A DNA stretch of 64,000 nucleotides from Pseudanabaena sp. (GTDB lineage: Bacteria; Cyanobacteriota; Cyanobacteriia; Pseudanabaenales; Pseudanabaenaceae): assembly GCA_003249015.1 (NCBI GenBank), contig QBLS01000004.1, forward strand, positions 62,001 to 126,000. Direction: 5' to 3'. The stretch's first letter is position 1, and each line of letters starts with the position of its first letter. The position numbers and the translations under genes are program-made. Positions 44,707 through 53,185 of the stretch are shown here, piece after piece. Below the pieces are notes generated by a model. The model did no database searches and was not told where the DNA came from. It worked only from the letters and a program-made list of their open reading frames with translations.

Positions 44707-45174
44707 ATGTGGGCTAGTGCGATCGCCGCCTATTTGCATTATTTAAGTTTGGGACTTATTTTTGCCACCTTATCGACAGAGCTATTTACTCTCAAGCAAG
44801 ACCTCACTAATCGCGATGGTTGGCGGATTTTGATTGCGGATACTATTTATGGAATCGCAGGTATAACGGTTTTAGTTACGGGTATTTTGCGAGTTCTCTA
44901 TTACGCCAAAGACACATCCTATTACATGGAACAGCCTGTATTTTGGGCAAAAATGGGTCTATTTATCGTAGTTGGAACTCTATCTCTATATCCTACTTTC
45001 TCATTTTTGCAATGGATTAAACCTCTGCGTGAGGCAAAGGCTCCCGAAGTAAGTCCCGAAAAAATCAAGCTCTTAAGAACAATCATTCACATAGAATTAA
45101 CAGGATTTAGCATCATTCCTTTACTCGCCAGTATGATGGCAAGGGGCATCGGCGCGGACTGGTTCGCAAGCTAA
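44707..45174 (+). CDS. DUF2214 membrane protein
   Basis: 155 residues from the ATG at 44707, with AGGAG six bases upstream; the open frame to 44605 crosses two hairpins in the leader. Four membrane helices; MWASAIAAYLHYLSLGLIFATLSTE and LVTGILRVLYYAKDTSYYMEQPVFWAKM identify DUF2214. Function unknown; conserved His and Arg in helices. Leader 44626-44690 contains a TCAATGATAG hairpin and a 13-bp TTGATTGTTACAG hairpin. Confidence 0.85.
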   Translation: MWASAIAAYLHYLSLGLIFATLSTELFTLKQDLTNRDGWRILIADTIYGIAGITVLVTGILRVLYYAKDTSYYMEQPVFWAKMGLFIVVGTLSLYPTFSFLQWIKPLREAKAPEVSPEKIKLLRTIIHIELTGFSIIPLLASMMARGIGADWFAS

Positions 45175-45209
45175 AAGAAAAGCACCGCTCAGCGGTGCTT
45201 TTCTTTTAG
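45171..45209. terminator. Bidirectional terminator, DUF2214 and arsR
   Basis: Perfect 19-bp arms 45171-45189 and 45191-45209; contains the stop of DUF2214 and, on the other strand, the stop of arsR. Confidence 0.88.
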
Positions 45210-45532
45210 GATAAAGCTTCTCGCAACATCGCTAGTTTTTCAGGCAAGATGCGGTAATAAATCCAAGTGCCACGCCGCTCTTTGTTTAGCAATCCTGCGT
45301 CATACAAAACCTTGAGATGATGGCTTACCGTTGGCTGCGCTAGTCCCAAAGTTTCCACCAATTCACAGGCGCATACTTCTTGGCTAGGCTGAGCCGCAAT
45401 TAAGCTCAAGATTTGTAAACGCGCAGGTTCCCCCAATACGCGAAATATTGTTGCTAAATAACTTGCCTCATCAGAGGTCAGGCGACCTTCTAGCAAAGGA
45501 GGGCAACAGGTAATCGATGGATTTGGCTTCAT
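45206..45532 (-). CDS. arsR: ArsR/SmtB-family metalloregulator
   Basis: 108 residues from the ATG at 45532 (MKPNPSITCCPPLLEG); the frame reaches 45568 but that enters the operator region. Winged helix: LGEPARLQILSLIAAQPSQEVCACELVETLGLAQPTVSHHLKVLYDAGLLNKERRGTWIYYRI. Candidate As(III) ligands are C9, C10, C54 and C56 (CxC at the recognition helix). Divergent from acr3, so it should repress both until arsenite binds. Confidence 0.93.
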   Translation of the reverse strand: MKPNPSITCCPPLLEGRLTSDEASYLATIFRVLGEPARLQILSLIAAQPSQEVCACELVETLGLAQPTVSHHLKVLYDAGLLNKERRGTWIYYRILPEKLAMLREALS

Positions 45533-45568
45533 AAACTTATAGTGCCATGAATTAATGCGAGGTGACAA

Positions 45569-45606
45569 AATATCGATTATTATAAATATTGATATTAATC
45601 GATATT
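45569..45606. promoter_or_regulatory. Putative ArsR operator, arsR-acr3
   Basis: Inverted repeat AATATCGATT (45569-45578) and AATCGATATT (45597-45606) separated by 18 bp containing ATAAATATT, between the divergent arsR and acr3 starts. The same geometry stands before gapdh at 46791-46826. Confidence 0.75.
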
Positions 45607-45619
45607 GAGTAAATCAATC

Positions 45620-46678
45620 ATGGCACATGTACAGCCAATTAAGAAACTCTCCCTACTCGATCGCTTTTTGACGCTGTGGATTTTTCTGGCGATGGCGATC
45701 GGTGTGGCGATCGGTGTACTTTTTCCTGCTGTGGATCGGGTAATCAATCAGTTTCAAATTGGGACTACCAATATTGCGATCGCGATCGGTTTAATTTTGA
45801 TGATGTATCCACCATTTGCGAAAGTACGCTATGAGGAATTAGGCGATGTCTTCCGCAATGGCAAAATTTTGGCTCTATCTCTATTTCAAAGCTGGATCAT
45901 TGCGCCGAGTTTGATGTTTCTATTGGCGATCGCCTTTTTTCGAGATGCTCCCGAATATATGGTGGGCTTGATGTTGATTGGGATTGCGCCATGTATCGCG
46001 ATGGTGGTGGTATGGAGCGATCTCGCTAAGGGGAATTCCGAATATACGGCGGGATTAGTTGCCTTTAATAGTATCTTCCAAGTTCTGTTTTATAGTTTTT
46101 ATGCTTGGTTTTTCATTACGGTATTACCGCCGCTATTTGGCTTACAAAGTACTGTGGTGAATATCAGTATCATTGAAATTGGACAAACTGTTTCTATCTA
46201 TCTCGGTATTCCCTTTATCGCAGGTTTTTTGACGCGCTTTTTTCTGAGTAAAATCAAAGGAAAAAGCTGGTATCACAATGTATTTATTCCTAAAATTAGC
46301 CCAATCACCCTGATTTCATTGCTGTTTACGATTGTGGTGATGTTCAGTCTCAAGGGGAATTTGATGTTAAAAATCCCCTTGGATGTGGTCAGAATTTCGA
46401 TTCCATTGTTGATTTATTTCGTAGCGATGTTTGTAGTCAGCTTTTATTTTGCTTGGCTAATCAAGGCGGATTATGACAAAGCGGCAAGTGTTGCTTTCAC
46501 GGCAGCAAGTAACAATTTTGAACTAGCGATCGCTGTTGCGGTGGGTGTATTTGGGATTAATTCGGGTGCTGCTTTTGTGGCGGTTGTAGGTCCTCTAATC
46601 GAAGTTCCTGTTTTAATTAGCCTTGTCAATCTATCTTTTTGGTTCAAGCGCAATTTCTTTGATGCAAAAATAACTTAA
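45620..46678 (+). CDS. acr3: ACR3-family arsenite efflux permease
   Basis: 352 residues from the ATG at 45620 ([16 protein letters not shown]); a TTG at 45605 lies in the operator region. Ten hydrophobic helices. The essential cysteine is C125 in [13 protein letters not shown], and the glutamate is in [12 protein letters not shown], both as in ACR3. Exports As(OH)3. First gene of the arsenic cluster on the plus strand. Confidence 0.94.
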   Translation: MAHVQPIKKLSLLDRFLTLWIFLAMAIGVAIGVLFPAVDRVINQFQIGTTNIAIAIGLILMMYPPFAKVRYEELGDVFRNGKILALSLFQSWIIAPSLMFLLAIAFFRDAPEYMVGLMLIGIAPCIAMVVVWSDLAKGNSEYTAGLVAFNSIFQVLFYSFYAWFFITVLPPLFGLQSTVVNISIIEIGQTVSIYLGIPFIAGFLTRFFLSKIKGKSWYHNVFIPKISPITLISLLFTIVVMFSLKGNLMLKIPLDVVRISIPLLIYFVAMFVVSFYFAWLIKADYDKAASVAFTAASNNFELAIAVAVGVFGINSGAAFVAVVGPLIEVPVLISLVNLSFWFKRNFFDAKIT

Positions 46679-46689
46679 AACCCACTTTT

Positions 46690-46725
46690 CATTGTAAGGG
46701 CAATTCATGAATTGCCCTTACAATG
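46690..46725 (+). terminator. Palindrome after acr3
   Basis: CATTGTAAGGGCAATTCA followed directly by its full reverse complement (36-base palindrome). Likely attenuates between acr3 and gapdh. Confidence 0.75.
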
Positions 46726-46790
46726 CGTTCTTTGGGAACATTCCTAAATTTTATTGTTGACAGATTCCCCCAAATACAGCCAAGATAAAT

Positions 46791-46826
46791 ATATTGATTG
46801 TCATAAATATTTGTCTTAATCAATAT
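46791..46826 (+). promoter_or_regulatory. Putative ArsR operator of gapdh-arsJ
   Basis: ATATTGATT (46791-46799) and AATCAATAT (46818-46826) with an 18-bp spacer containing ATAAATATT, 30 bases before the gapdh start; matches the arsR-acr3 site in arms, spacing and centre. Confidence 0.75.
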
Positions 46827-46855
46827 TTAAAATATACTTAACCTTTAGATAATCT

Positions 46856-47860
46856 ATGGCTGTGCGCGTTGGTATTAACGGTTTTGGCAGAATTGGCAGA
46901 TTGGTGCTGCGTGCTGCTTGGGACTTTCCCGAATTAGAATTTGTGCATATTAATGAAATCAAGGGCGGAGTAGAAGCTGCCGCGCATTTACTTGAGTTTG
47001 ACTCGGTACATGGACGCTGGCAACAGAATGTGCGATTAGAAGGCGATCGCATCCAAATCGATCATCAATCCCTCAGTTTTAGCGAATATGCCAAACCCGA
47101 ATTAGTCAACTGGCAAGAGTTAGGCGTAGATATCGTATTGGAATGTTCTGGCAAATTCCGCACTCCCGAAACCCTAAATCCCTATTTCAGCAAAGGCGTA
47201 AAGAAAGTCATCGTAGCGGCTCCTGTCAAAGAAGAAGCGCTAAATATTGTCATGGGAATTAACGATTATCTCTACGATCCCGCACAGCATCATCTATTAA
47301 CAGCAGCGTCCTGCACTACTAACTGTCTCGCGCCTGTGGTGAAAGTTATCCATGAAGGTTTAGGCATTAAGCATGGCGTAATTACCACCATTCATGACAA
47401 CACGAATACCCAAACCCTCGTTGATGCACCGCACAAAGACCTACGTCGTGCAAGGGCTTCAGCTTTGTCCCTAATTCCCACAACTACAGGATCGGCAACA
47501 GCAATAACTCTCATCTATCCCGAACTCAAGGGCAAGTTAAATGGATTAGCCGTGCGCGTGCCTTTGCTGAATGCGTCGCTTACAGATTGTGTATTTGAAG
47601 TAGAGAGAGAAACCACAATTGAGGAAGTTAATCAACTATTGAAAATAGCCTCTGAAGGTGCGCTTAACGGAATTTTAGGTTATGAAGAACGCCCCTTAGT
47701 TTCCATTGATTACAAAGACGATCCGCGATCGTCCATTATTGATGCCCTTTCGACAATGGTTGTGGATGGAACTCAGGTCAAGATTCTTGCTTGGTATGAC
47801 AACGAATGGGGCTATTCCTGTCGCATGGCGGAATTAGCGAGAAAAGTAGCTTCGTTCTAA
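46856..47860 (+). CDS. gap: Glyceraldehyde-3-phosphate dehydrogenase of arsenic cluster
   Basis: 334 residues. NAD-binding INGFGRIGR (7-15), catalytic C153 in [32 protein letters not shown], and [12 protein letters not shown]. With arsenate it forms 1-arseno-3-phosphoglycerate, which ArsJ exports; this gapdh-arsJ partnership is established in other bacteria. The neighbouring arsJ and the shared operator support that role rather than central carbon flow. Confidence 0.94.
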   Translation: MAVRVGINGFGRIGRLVLRAAWDFPELEFVHINEIKGGVEAAAHLLEFDSVHGRWQQNVRLEGDRIQIDHQSLSFSEYAKPELVNWQELGVDIVLECSGKFRTPETLNPYFSKGVKKVIVAAPVKEEALNIVMGINDYLYDPAQHHLLTAASCTTNCLAPVVKVIHEGLGIKHGVITTIHDNTNTQTLVDAPHKDLRRARASALSLIPTTTGSATAITLIYPELKGKLNGLAVRVPLLNASLTDCVFEVERETTIEEVNQLLKIASEGALNGILGYEERPLVSIDYKDDPRSSIIDALSTMVVDGTQVKILAWYDNEWGYSCRMAELARKVASF

Positions 47861-47862
47861 GA

Positions 47863-48009
47863 CCCTCACCCCCCAGCCCCCTCTCCCGCAAGAGAGGGGG
47901 AGCGAAGAAGATATTTTTTGCTTCTTCTTCTTTCAATGAGAAAGGGAGTGCAAAGAACGCATATTTTTCTTGTTCCCCTCTCCTGCGGGAGAGGGGCTAG
48001 GGGTGAGGG
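47863..48009. repeat. Inverted-repeat element between gap and arsJ
   Basis: CCCTCACCCCCCAGCCCCCT... (47863-47889) and its near complement ending in CTAGGGGTGAGGG (47985-48009) enclose an ~95-bp purine/pyrimidine-skewed middle with CTTCTTCTTCTTTC. Looks like a short non-coding MITE-type insertion in the operon. Confidence 0.7.
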
Positions 48010-48038
48010 CAAATCACCTAAACTTTGAGAAATTGATC

Positions 48039-49298
48039 ATGAACTCCTCAACTGCATCACAAGCGAACTTCAAGAACTATGTGCTTGTCACCCTCACCTA
48101 TTGGGGGTTTACGATTACTGATGGTGCATTGCGACTATTGGTATTACTCTATTTCAACAATATTGGCTATACCCCCATTCAAATAGCTTCGCTATTTCTG
48201 TTCTATGAAGTATTTGGAGTTGTTACCAACTTTTTAGGCGGATGGATTGGTTCACAATTAGGACTAAAAGTTACGCTTTATACTGGGATAGGATTACAGA
48301 TTTTCTCGCTGATAATGCTATCTTTCCTCAATCCTGAATGGGCGCAGTGGTTAGCAGTTCTCTATGTGATGATCGCGCAAGCATTCTCAGGAATTGCTAA
48401 AGACTTGACGAAAATGAGTACTAAGAGCGCAATTCGTCTAGTCGTGCCGCAAGATGCTCAATCGGCTTTATTCAAATGGGTTGCTATTCTCACAGGTTCT
48501 AAAAATGCACTTAAAGGCGTGGGCTTTTTTATTGGCAGTGCATTGCTGGGGCTATGTGGCTTTGTAAATTCCCTTTGGATTATGGCAGGATGCTTATTCC
48601 TGCTCCTGTTCACAGGTTTATTCTTGCCAAAAGGCATGGGCAAAATCAAAGCCAAGGTCAAATTTAAGCAACTCTTTTCTAAAAGCCCTGAAATCAATCT
48701 TCTATCTGGGGCGCGATTCTTTCTATTTGGTTCTAGAGACGTGTGGTTTGTGGTGGGATTGCCTGTATTTTTGCGAAGTGTCTTAGGCTGGTCATTCTAT
48801 CAAGTTGGTGGATTCTTAGCCTGTTGGGTGATTGGCTATGGACTGATCCAATCCCTTGCACCAACATTAATTAAGCACTTTGGTTCTGGACAACCACCCC
48901 GATCGCAAACCGTGCGATTTTGGACAACTTCTCTAATTGCTGTTCCTGCGTTAATTGCGATCGCTTTGCAATTAAATCTCTCCCCAAATATAGTCATCAT
49001 CGGCGGCTTACTGATTTTTGGTGTCGTCTTTGCCTTTAACTCATCGGTGCATTCTTACCTAGTTCTTGCCTTCACCGATGATGACAAAGTGGCGCTGAAT
49101 GTTGGCTTCTATTACATGGCAAATTCGGGCGGACGCTTAGCAGGAACGGTGTTATCGGGATTGGTTTATCAGTTTGCGGGTTTAGTGGGATGTCTCTGGG
49201 TATCGACGGCTCTAGTTTTAGCCGCCGTCATAATTACGCGCAAGTTACCCGATCCGCAGATCAGCAAGGCGATCGCTTGGAAATCCGATGGTGAGTAG
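48039..49298 (+). CDS. arsJ: Organoarsenical efflux MFS permease ArsJ
   Basis: 419 residues from the ATG at 48039 (MNSSTASQANFKN); the longer open frame reads into the repeat. MFS with ~12 helices: TDGALRLLVLLYFNNIGYTPIQIASLFLFYEVFGVVTNFLGGW, AQAFSGIAKDLTKMSTKSAIRLVVPQDAQSALFKWVAILTGSKNALKGVGFF and LFGSRDVWFVVGLPVFL match ArsJ closely. Exports the arseno-phosphoglycerate made by the adjacent GAPDH. Confidence 0.93.
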   Translation: MNSSTASQANFKNYVLVTLTYWGFTITDGALRLLVLLYFNNIGYTPIQIASLFLFYEVFGVVTNFLGGWIGSQLGLKVTLYTGIGLQIFSLIMLSFLNPEWAQWLAVLYVMIAQAFSGIAKDLTKMSTKSAIRLVVPQDAQSALFKWVAILTGSKNALKGVGFFIGSALLGLCGFVNSLWIMAGCLFLLLFTGLFLPKGMGKIKAKVKFKQLFSKSPEINLLSGARFFLFGSRDVWFVVGLPVFLRSVLGWSFYQVGGFLACWVIGYGLIQSLAPTLIKHFGSGQPPRSQTVRFWTTSLIAVPALIAIALQLNLSPNIVIIGGLLIFGVVFAFNSSVHSYLVLAFTDDDKVALNVGFYYMANSGGRLAGTVLSGLVYQFAGLVGCLWVSTALVLAAVIITRKLPDPQISKAIAWKSDGE

Positions 49299-49320
49299 TG
49301 CGATCGCTTTCACTGGAAAA

Positions 49321-49354
49321 AATTAAAAGCAGCGCGATCACGCTGCTTTTAATT
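49321..49354. terminator. Terminator between arsJ and MBOAT gene
   Basis: AATTAAAAGCAGCG and CGCTGCTTTTAATT (49321-49334 with 49341-49354) around CGATCA; bidirectional. Confidence 0.82.
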
Positions 49355-49367
49355 GCTTATAAAAACT

Positions 49368-50819
49368 CTAAAAGTCAAAGTAAATAAAGGGAAGCTTTTT
49401 CTCAGGGCTAAACAGGCTGACTAGAAACAAACTAATTGGCACTAAGAATAACTTAACTTGCCAATTCAACTGCCACTTAGTGCGATCGCAGCGATAGGCG
49501 ATCAACGACATGAGCAAAAGCCCAAACATTAACAACGCAATCTGCCCCGTAGTAATTCCCAAGGACTCCACATATATTTTTAAGCCGAACTGTGGATCGC
49601 TCTCGTAGCCCCAAAGTCTTTGTAGCACCATATTCGCGTCAATTAAGTTAGGTAGCCTGAAGGGTATCCAACCTACGATAACGATCAACTGAGTCAAGGC
49701 GATCGCTAAAATTTGCATCGGCAAAGGTTTCCATAACTTTTGCAAACGCTCGAATACGGAACTAACCTCCATCCACAGTCGATGTCCCACTAGCGCCGCT
49801 CCATGCCAAACACCCCAAATAATAAATCCCCAGTTTGCTCCATGCCAAATGCCAACCACCAGCATAATAATCATCAAATTTAGACAAGTTTGCCAAAGCC
49901 CCCCCCTTGAACCACCGAGGGGAATGTATACATAATTTCGCATCCAAGCGCCGAGGGTCATGTGCCAACGCCGCCAAAAGTCCGAGATGCTCGCCGAGAA
50001 ATAGGGGAAATCAAAATTTTGAGGTAGCCTAAAGCCCATCAACAAAGCACTCCCCCTTGCCATATCGATGTAGCCGCTAAAGTCGCAATAAATCTGAATA
50101 CTATAGGCAAACAAAGCCAACCAGATATCAATACTCCCAGCGCGATCGGCGTTCCGAAAGATCAAATCCACAAGTCGCCCCATATTGTCTGCGACAATAC
50201 CTTTTTTGACTGCTCCACAGGAAAACAGCCAAACCCCTTCGACGATATCTGACAAAATTGGGCGCGATCGCGTTACTAACTGAGGTGCAAACTCTTGATA
50301 GCGCGTAATTGGACCCGAAAGTAACTTTACAAAAAATAACTTGTAAGCGGCAAAATTTAGAAAGTCCTTAGCTGGGCTGCTACCTCGGTAAATATCCACT
50401 AGGTAAGCAATCAACTCAAACACAAAAAAACTTAAAGTTATCGGCGGTACAATGTTCGCCTTTGCCCAGATTGCTAATGAACTTCCAACAGGTAGCCCTG
50501 TAATATTGCCGATCGCCGTTGCCACAAACGGAATATATTTGAATCCAAATAGCAACAAAACATCAAAAAAAATCCCTACAAACAGCAACCACTGTTTTAA
50601 AAACCTATTCCCCTTCCGAATCTCTTCACCTAGCCAGAAATTAACCACTAACATGACTAATAGCAACCAAATGTACTGCCTCTGAATAAAGGAGTAAAAG
50701 AACAGGCTTGCCGTCAAAATGACGAGCAGCCTTGCCTGTACATTTGGTAAAAGCCAATAAATAATCGTTGTGCTGATCAAAAATTGGGCATATTCTAGGG
50801 AAAGAAAATCAAAATCCAT
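49368..50819 (-). CDS. MBOAT-family O-acyltransferase (AlgI/DltB type)
   Basis: 483 residues with ~11 hydrophobic helices. Catalytic region WRRWHMTLGAWMRNYVYIPLGGSRGG, then VVGIWHGANWGFIIWGVWHG with the conserved histidine. Family acylates extracellular polysaccharides or lipids. Starts two bases after the DUF1830 stop. The usual SGNH/AlgX partner is absent here. Confidence 0.92.
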   Translation of the reverse strand: MDFDFLSLEYAQFLISTTIIYWLLPNVQARLLVILTASLFFYSFIQRQYIWLLLVMLVVNFWLGEEIRKGNRFLKQWLLFVGIFFDVLLLFGFKYIPFVATAIGNITGLPVGSSLAIWAKANIVPPITLSFFVFELIAYLVDIYRGSSPAKDFLNFAAYKLFFVKLLSGPITRYQEFAPQLVTRSRPILSDIVEGVWLFSCGAVKKGIVADNMGRLVDLIFRNADRAGSIDIWLALFAYSIQIYCDFSGYIDMARGSALLMGFRLPQNFDFPYFSASISDFWRRWHMTLGAWMRNYVYIPLGGSRGGLWQTCLNLMIIMLVVGIWHGANWGFIIWGVWHGAALVGHRLWMEVSSVFERLQKLWKPLPMQILAIALTQLIVIVGWIPFRLPNLIDANMVLQRLWGYESDPQFGLKIYVESLGITTGQIALLMFGLLLMSLIAYRCDRTKWQLNWQVKLFLVPISLFLVSLFSPEKKLPFIYFDF

Positions 50820-50821
50820 CG

Positions 50822-51184
50822 TTAGGAAACTACTTCTGGCAAAGAAACAAGCGTTGACGGCTCTTCAAATTGTGGATCTAATGGATCAATATGCTTGATC
50901 GGAACCCAATTTGGCAGCGTACTACTTGCTTCTTCGACTTGCAATTGGACACAGGGAATTGTATCCGAAAGTATGGAGCTAGCCATCATCCCCGTATGAA
51001 TCTCAACATGAGCCGATGATATCGCCTCAAAAATTAAATTTTGTCCTGGAAAAACAACGCGCTCAAAATACCATTGAGGAACATCAGTAATCCTCGCAAT
51101 TTGGATCTTGCTAGTTGCATTTACATAGGAACAAACAATTTTTTTATCGCGTAAATCAGCAGGTAACGGATCAAATATAGACAT
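50822..51184 (-). CDS. DUF1830 protein
   Basis: 120 residues. DPLPADLRDKKIVCSYVNATSKIQIARITDVPQWYFERVVFPGQNLIFEAI and ALVEIHTGMMASSILSDTIPC-type sequence match the cyanobacterial DUF1830 family. No signal peptide. Operon with the downstream MBOAT gene (2-bp gap), which hints at a shared role in envelope or polysaccharide modification. Confidence 0.85.
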   Translation of the reverse strand: MSIFDPLPADLRDKKIVCSYVNATSKIQIARITDVPQWYFERVVFPGQNLIFEAISSAHVEIHTGMMASSILSDTIPCVQLQVEEASSTLPNWVPIKHIDPLDPQFEEPSTLVSLPEVVS

Positions 51185-51513
51185 AATATTTTTTGTATAA
51201 AGTTATTTAAGCAAAATTAGTAAGACCCACAAGGAACAAAGATATGAATAAAATTACATTTATTACCTTTGATCTGAAATCATCCTTAACTTTAACCGAA
51301 TAGACCCTGCCGATATGTTCAGGTTTAGCAAGAATATGAGTCTTAATACTTAACTTGTGTATTAAGCTAACATTCAAGTTGATCTAGTGATTGTAAACAC
51401 TACTACCAACTAGCAATTCTCATTACCACCTTTGTAGGGAATGACCAGTCATGGGCGATTTAGCTGTACGTACAACGCTTTGCACGGATTTAAAACTTTT
51501 ACTAAGCGAAGTT
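51185..51513. other. Spacer without recognised features
   Basis: AT-rich; presumed promoter of DUF1830-MBOAT on the left and 3' region of the methyltransferase on the right. Fragment CGCTTTGCACGG...ACTAAGCGAAG near 51478-51512 looks like a decayed palindrome core. No gene seen. Confidence 0.45.
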
Positions 51514-52506
51514 TCAAGGCGTGCCAACACTTTCATGGACAAATGCAGCTAGGGACTCAGGACTCTGACCAACCCCACGAACTGCCCGAAACATTCCAAA
51601 TCGACAAATGCCTGTACCGAAGGCAAGGCGCATCAACAACAGGGTAGGAACTTCGCGCAGTGACTTGATAAAACCTGTTACGCCAAACTTAACTAGCCCT
51701 GATGGACGAATAATCCCTTGCCAAATTGAATCAAGCCACGAGGGTAAAGTCTCCTCTGTCCAATCGGCAGTAATTACGTCAGACTGCACCAACTTAGTTG
51801 CAGCAAGGGTTTCCGCGAAGCCTTCGATACTGGCAAAAGCAGGATGTGACCACTGGTCTAATAGCTGCTTCATAATCAAACGTTCGACAAAATTGAGGGG
51901 GATTTGGCGATCGTCCCTTTGATTCCAGTCGGCAACCACCAACACGCCATTGGGCTTCAATACCCGCACTAATTCTCTGGCAAATAATTCTTTGTCGGGC
52001 ATATGGGGCCCCGCTTCGATGCACCAAACCACATCAAAGCTAGCATCCGCAAATGACAAAGCCATTGCATCATCTACTTGAAACTTAGCATTTACATCAG
52101 GGGGAGTTAGCTCAGTCGCTCTCTGTACCTGTTGGGGACTGATGGTAACTCCTGTAACCTCAAAGCCATATTCTTTAGCCAAAATCCGACTACTGCCGCC
52201 AATACCGCAGCCCACATCTAATAAAGTGCTACCCTTGGCTACTTGGTCTAATTTTCCCCACTTCACCATTTCTCTCACAAAGTCTGCTTTTGCTTCGCGA
52301 AAGTCCTTGCGCTGTGTGGGTGAGCCATAATGTCCTAAATGAATATGATCTCCCCAATAAAATTCTAGAATCCCGTCTTGTGTCCATTCGTCGTAGGAGC
52401 GAGCTACGGAGTCAGTTGACTCGAAAGGACGAGTGGTAATTAGGTATGTGACTACACCTAACAAAAGTAAGCCAAGGGAGGTTTCTAGAACAATTAAGGG
52501 ATTCAT
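51514..52506 (-). CDS. MPBQ/MSBQ methyltransferase (tocopherol/plastoquinone)
   Basis: 330 residues. N-terminal membrane anchor (~4-24), SAM motif TLLDVGCGIGGSSRILAKEYG, then DDAMALSFADASFDVVWCIEAGPHMPD and NQRDDRQIPLNFVERLIMKQLLDQWSHPAFASIEGF. These match the cyanobacterial 2-methyl-6-phytylbenzoquinol methyltransferase (Sll0418 type) closely. C-terminal ~20 residues (GQSPESLAAFVHESVGTP) are less conserved. ATG at 52506. Confidence 0.92.
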   Translation of the reverse strand: MNPLIVLETSLGLLLLGVVTYLITTRPFESTDSVARSYDEWTQDGILEFYWGDHIHLGHYGSPTQRKDFREAKADFVREMVKWGKLDQVAKGSTLLDVGCGIGGSSRILAKEYGFEVTGVTISPQQVQRATELTPPDVNAKFQVDDAMALSFADASFDVVWCIEAGPHMPDKELFARELVRVLKPNGVLVVADWNQRDDRQIPLNFVERLIMKQLLDQWSHPAFASIEGFAETLAATKLVQSDVITADWTEETLPSWLDSIWQGIIRPSGLVKFGVTGFIKSLREVPTLLLMRLAFGTGICRFGMFRAVRGVGQSPESLAAFVHESVGTP

Positions 52507-52549
52507 TGGTGCTTAAAGTTGGGTATAAAAGTTTTTCTTATTTCTTGCT

Positions 52550-52701
52550 CAAGCGATTGGTGCGTTGCGAAGCAACGCACCAATCGCTTGGGAATAGATT
52601 ATTAACATAAGTTTACATTAGAAAAGAGTAAGGTCGGCGCTTCGCGCCGACCTTACTCTTAATAGATGAGAGGCGGCGCTTTGCGCCACCTCTCATCTAT
52701 T
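52550..52701. repeat. Three consecutive palindromes
   Basis: 52550-52590: 19-bp arms, GCGTTGC-GAA-GCAACGC core. 52624-52660: 17-bp arms, CGGCGC-TTC-GCGCCG core. 52661-52701: 19-bp arms with one mismatch, GGCGGCGC-TTT-GCGCCACC core, overlapping the zur stop and likely its terminator. Confidence 0.8.
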
Positions 52702-53080
52702 GGGTTTGGCATTGGTCGCATAGACCAAAAAATTCAAGGGTGTGATAGTAAATCTGAAAGGAATGGGTCTTGGCAAGTTGGTTGCCAAGATCGTGGATAG
52801 GGCAGCAGTCAATAGGCAAAGACTTCCCACAATTCAGGCAGTTCAGATGATGCTTGTCAGCGGGCATAACGCTGTAGACAGTTTCGCCATTGGGCAAGGT
52901 TAAAGCTTTGATTAAGCCTTGTAATTTTAATGTTTCGAGAGAGCGGTATACCGTGGCTAGTCCTATGCTTTTCTCACTACTGCGTAGCTCTGAGTGAATA
53001 CTCTGCGCTGATATAGCGCGATCGTGATCTTGGAGGAGGTTTAGCACTCGTTCTTGACTGCGAGTGAGTTTTTCTTTCAT
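52697..53080 (-). CDS. zur: Zinc uptake regulator (Fur family, FurB/Zur)
   Basis: 127 residues from the ATG at 53080 (MKEKLTRSQERVLNLL); an in-frame start ten codons earlier is less typical. Winged helix SIGLATVYRSLETLKLQGLIK; metal-binding HHLNCLNCGKSLPIDCCPIH and FYGLCDQC-type FFGLCDQCQ (structural zinc Cys pairs). Sequence follows cyanobacterial FurB/Zur rather than Fur or PerR. Expected to repress zinc uptake genes, none of which is in the window. Confidence 0.9.
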   Translation of the reverse strand: MKEKLTRSQERVLNLLQDHDRAISAQSIHSELRSSEKSIGLATVYRSLETLKLQGLIKALTLPNGETVYSVMPADKHHLNCLNCGKSLPIDCCPIHDLGNQLAKTHSFQIYYHTLEFFGLCDQCQTQ

Positions 53081-53185
53081 GCTTTTAGTCTGACGTACTG
53101 CCCGAACCACCAGAATAATGCTTATAAAATTATTCTGGATTTGACAACCTTATGACAATTTACGGCGCTTCGTACCGTAAATTGT

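Noticed and set aside
47861-48038. N-terminal extension of ArsJ through the spacer
   Set aside because: It would translate the GC-skewed inverted repeat; the family begins near the ATG at 48039.
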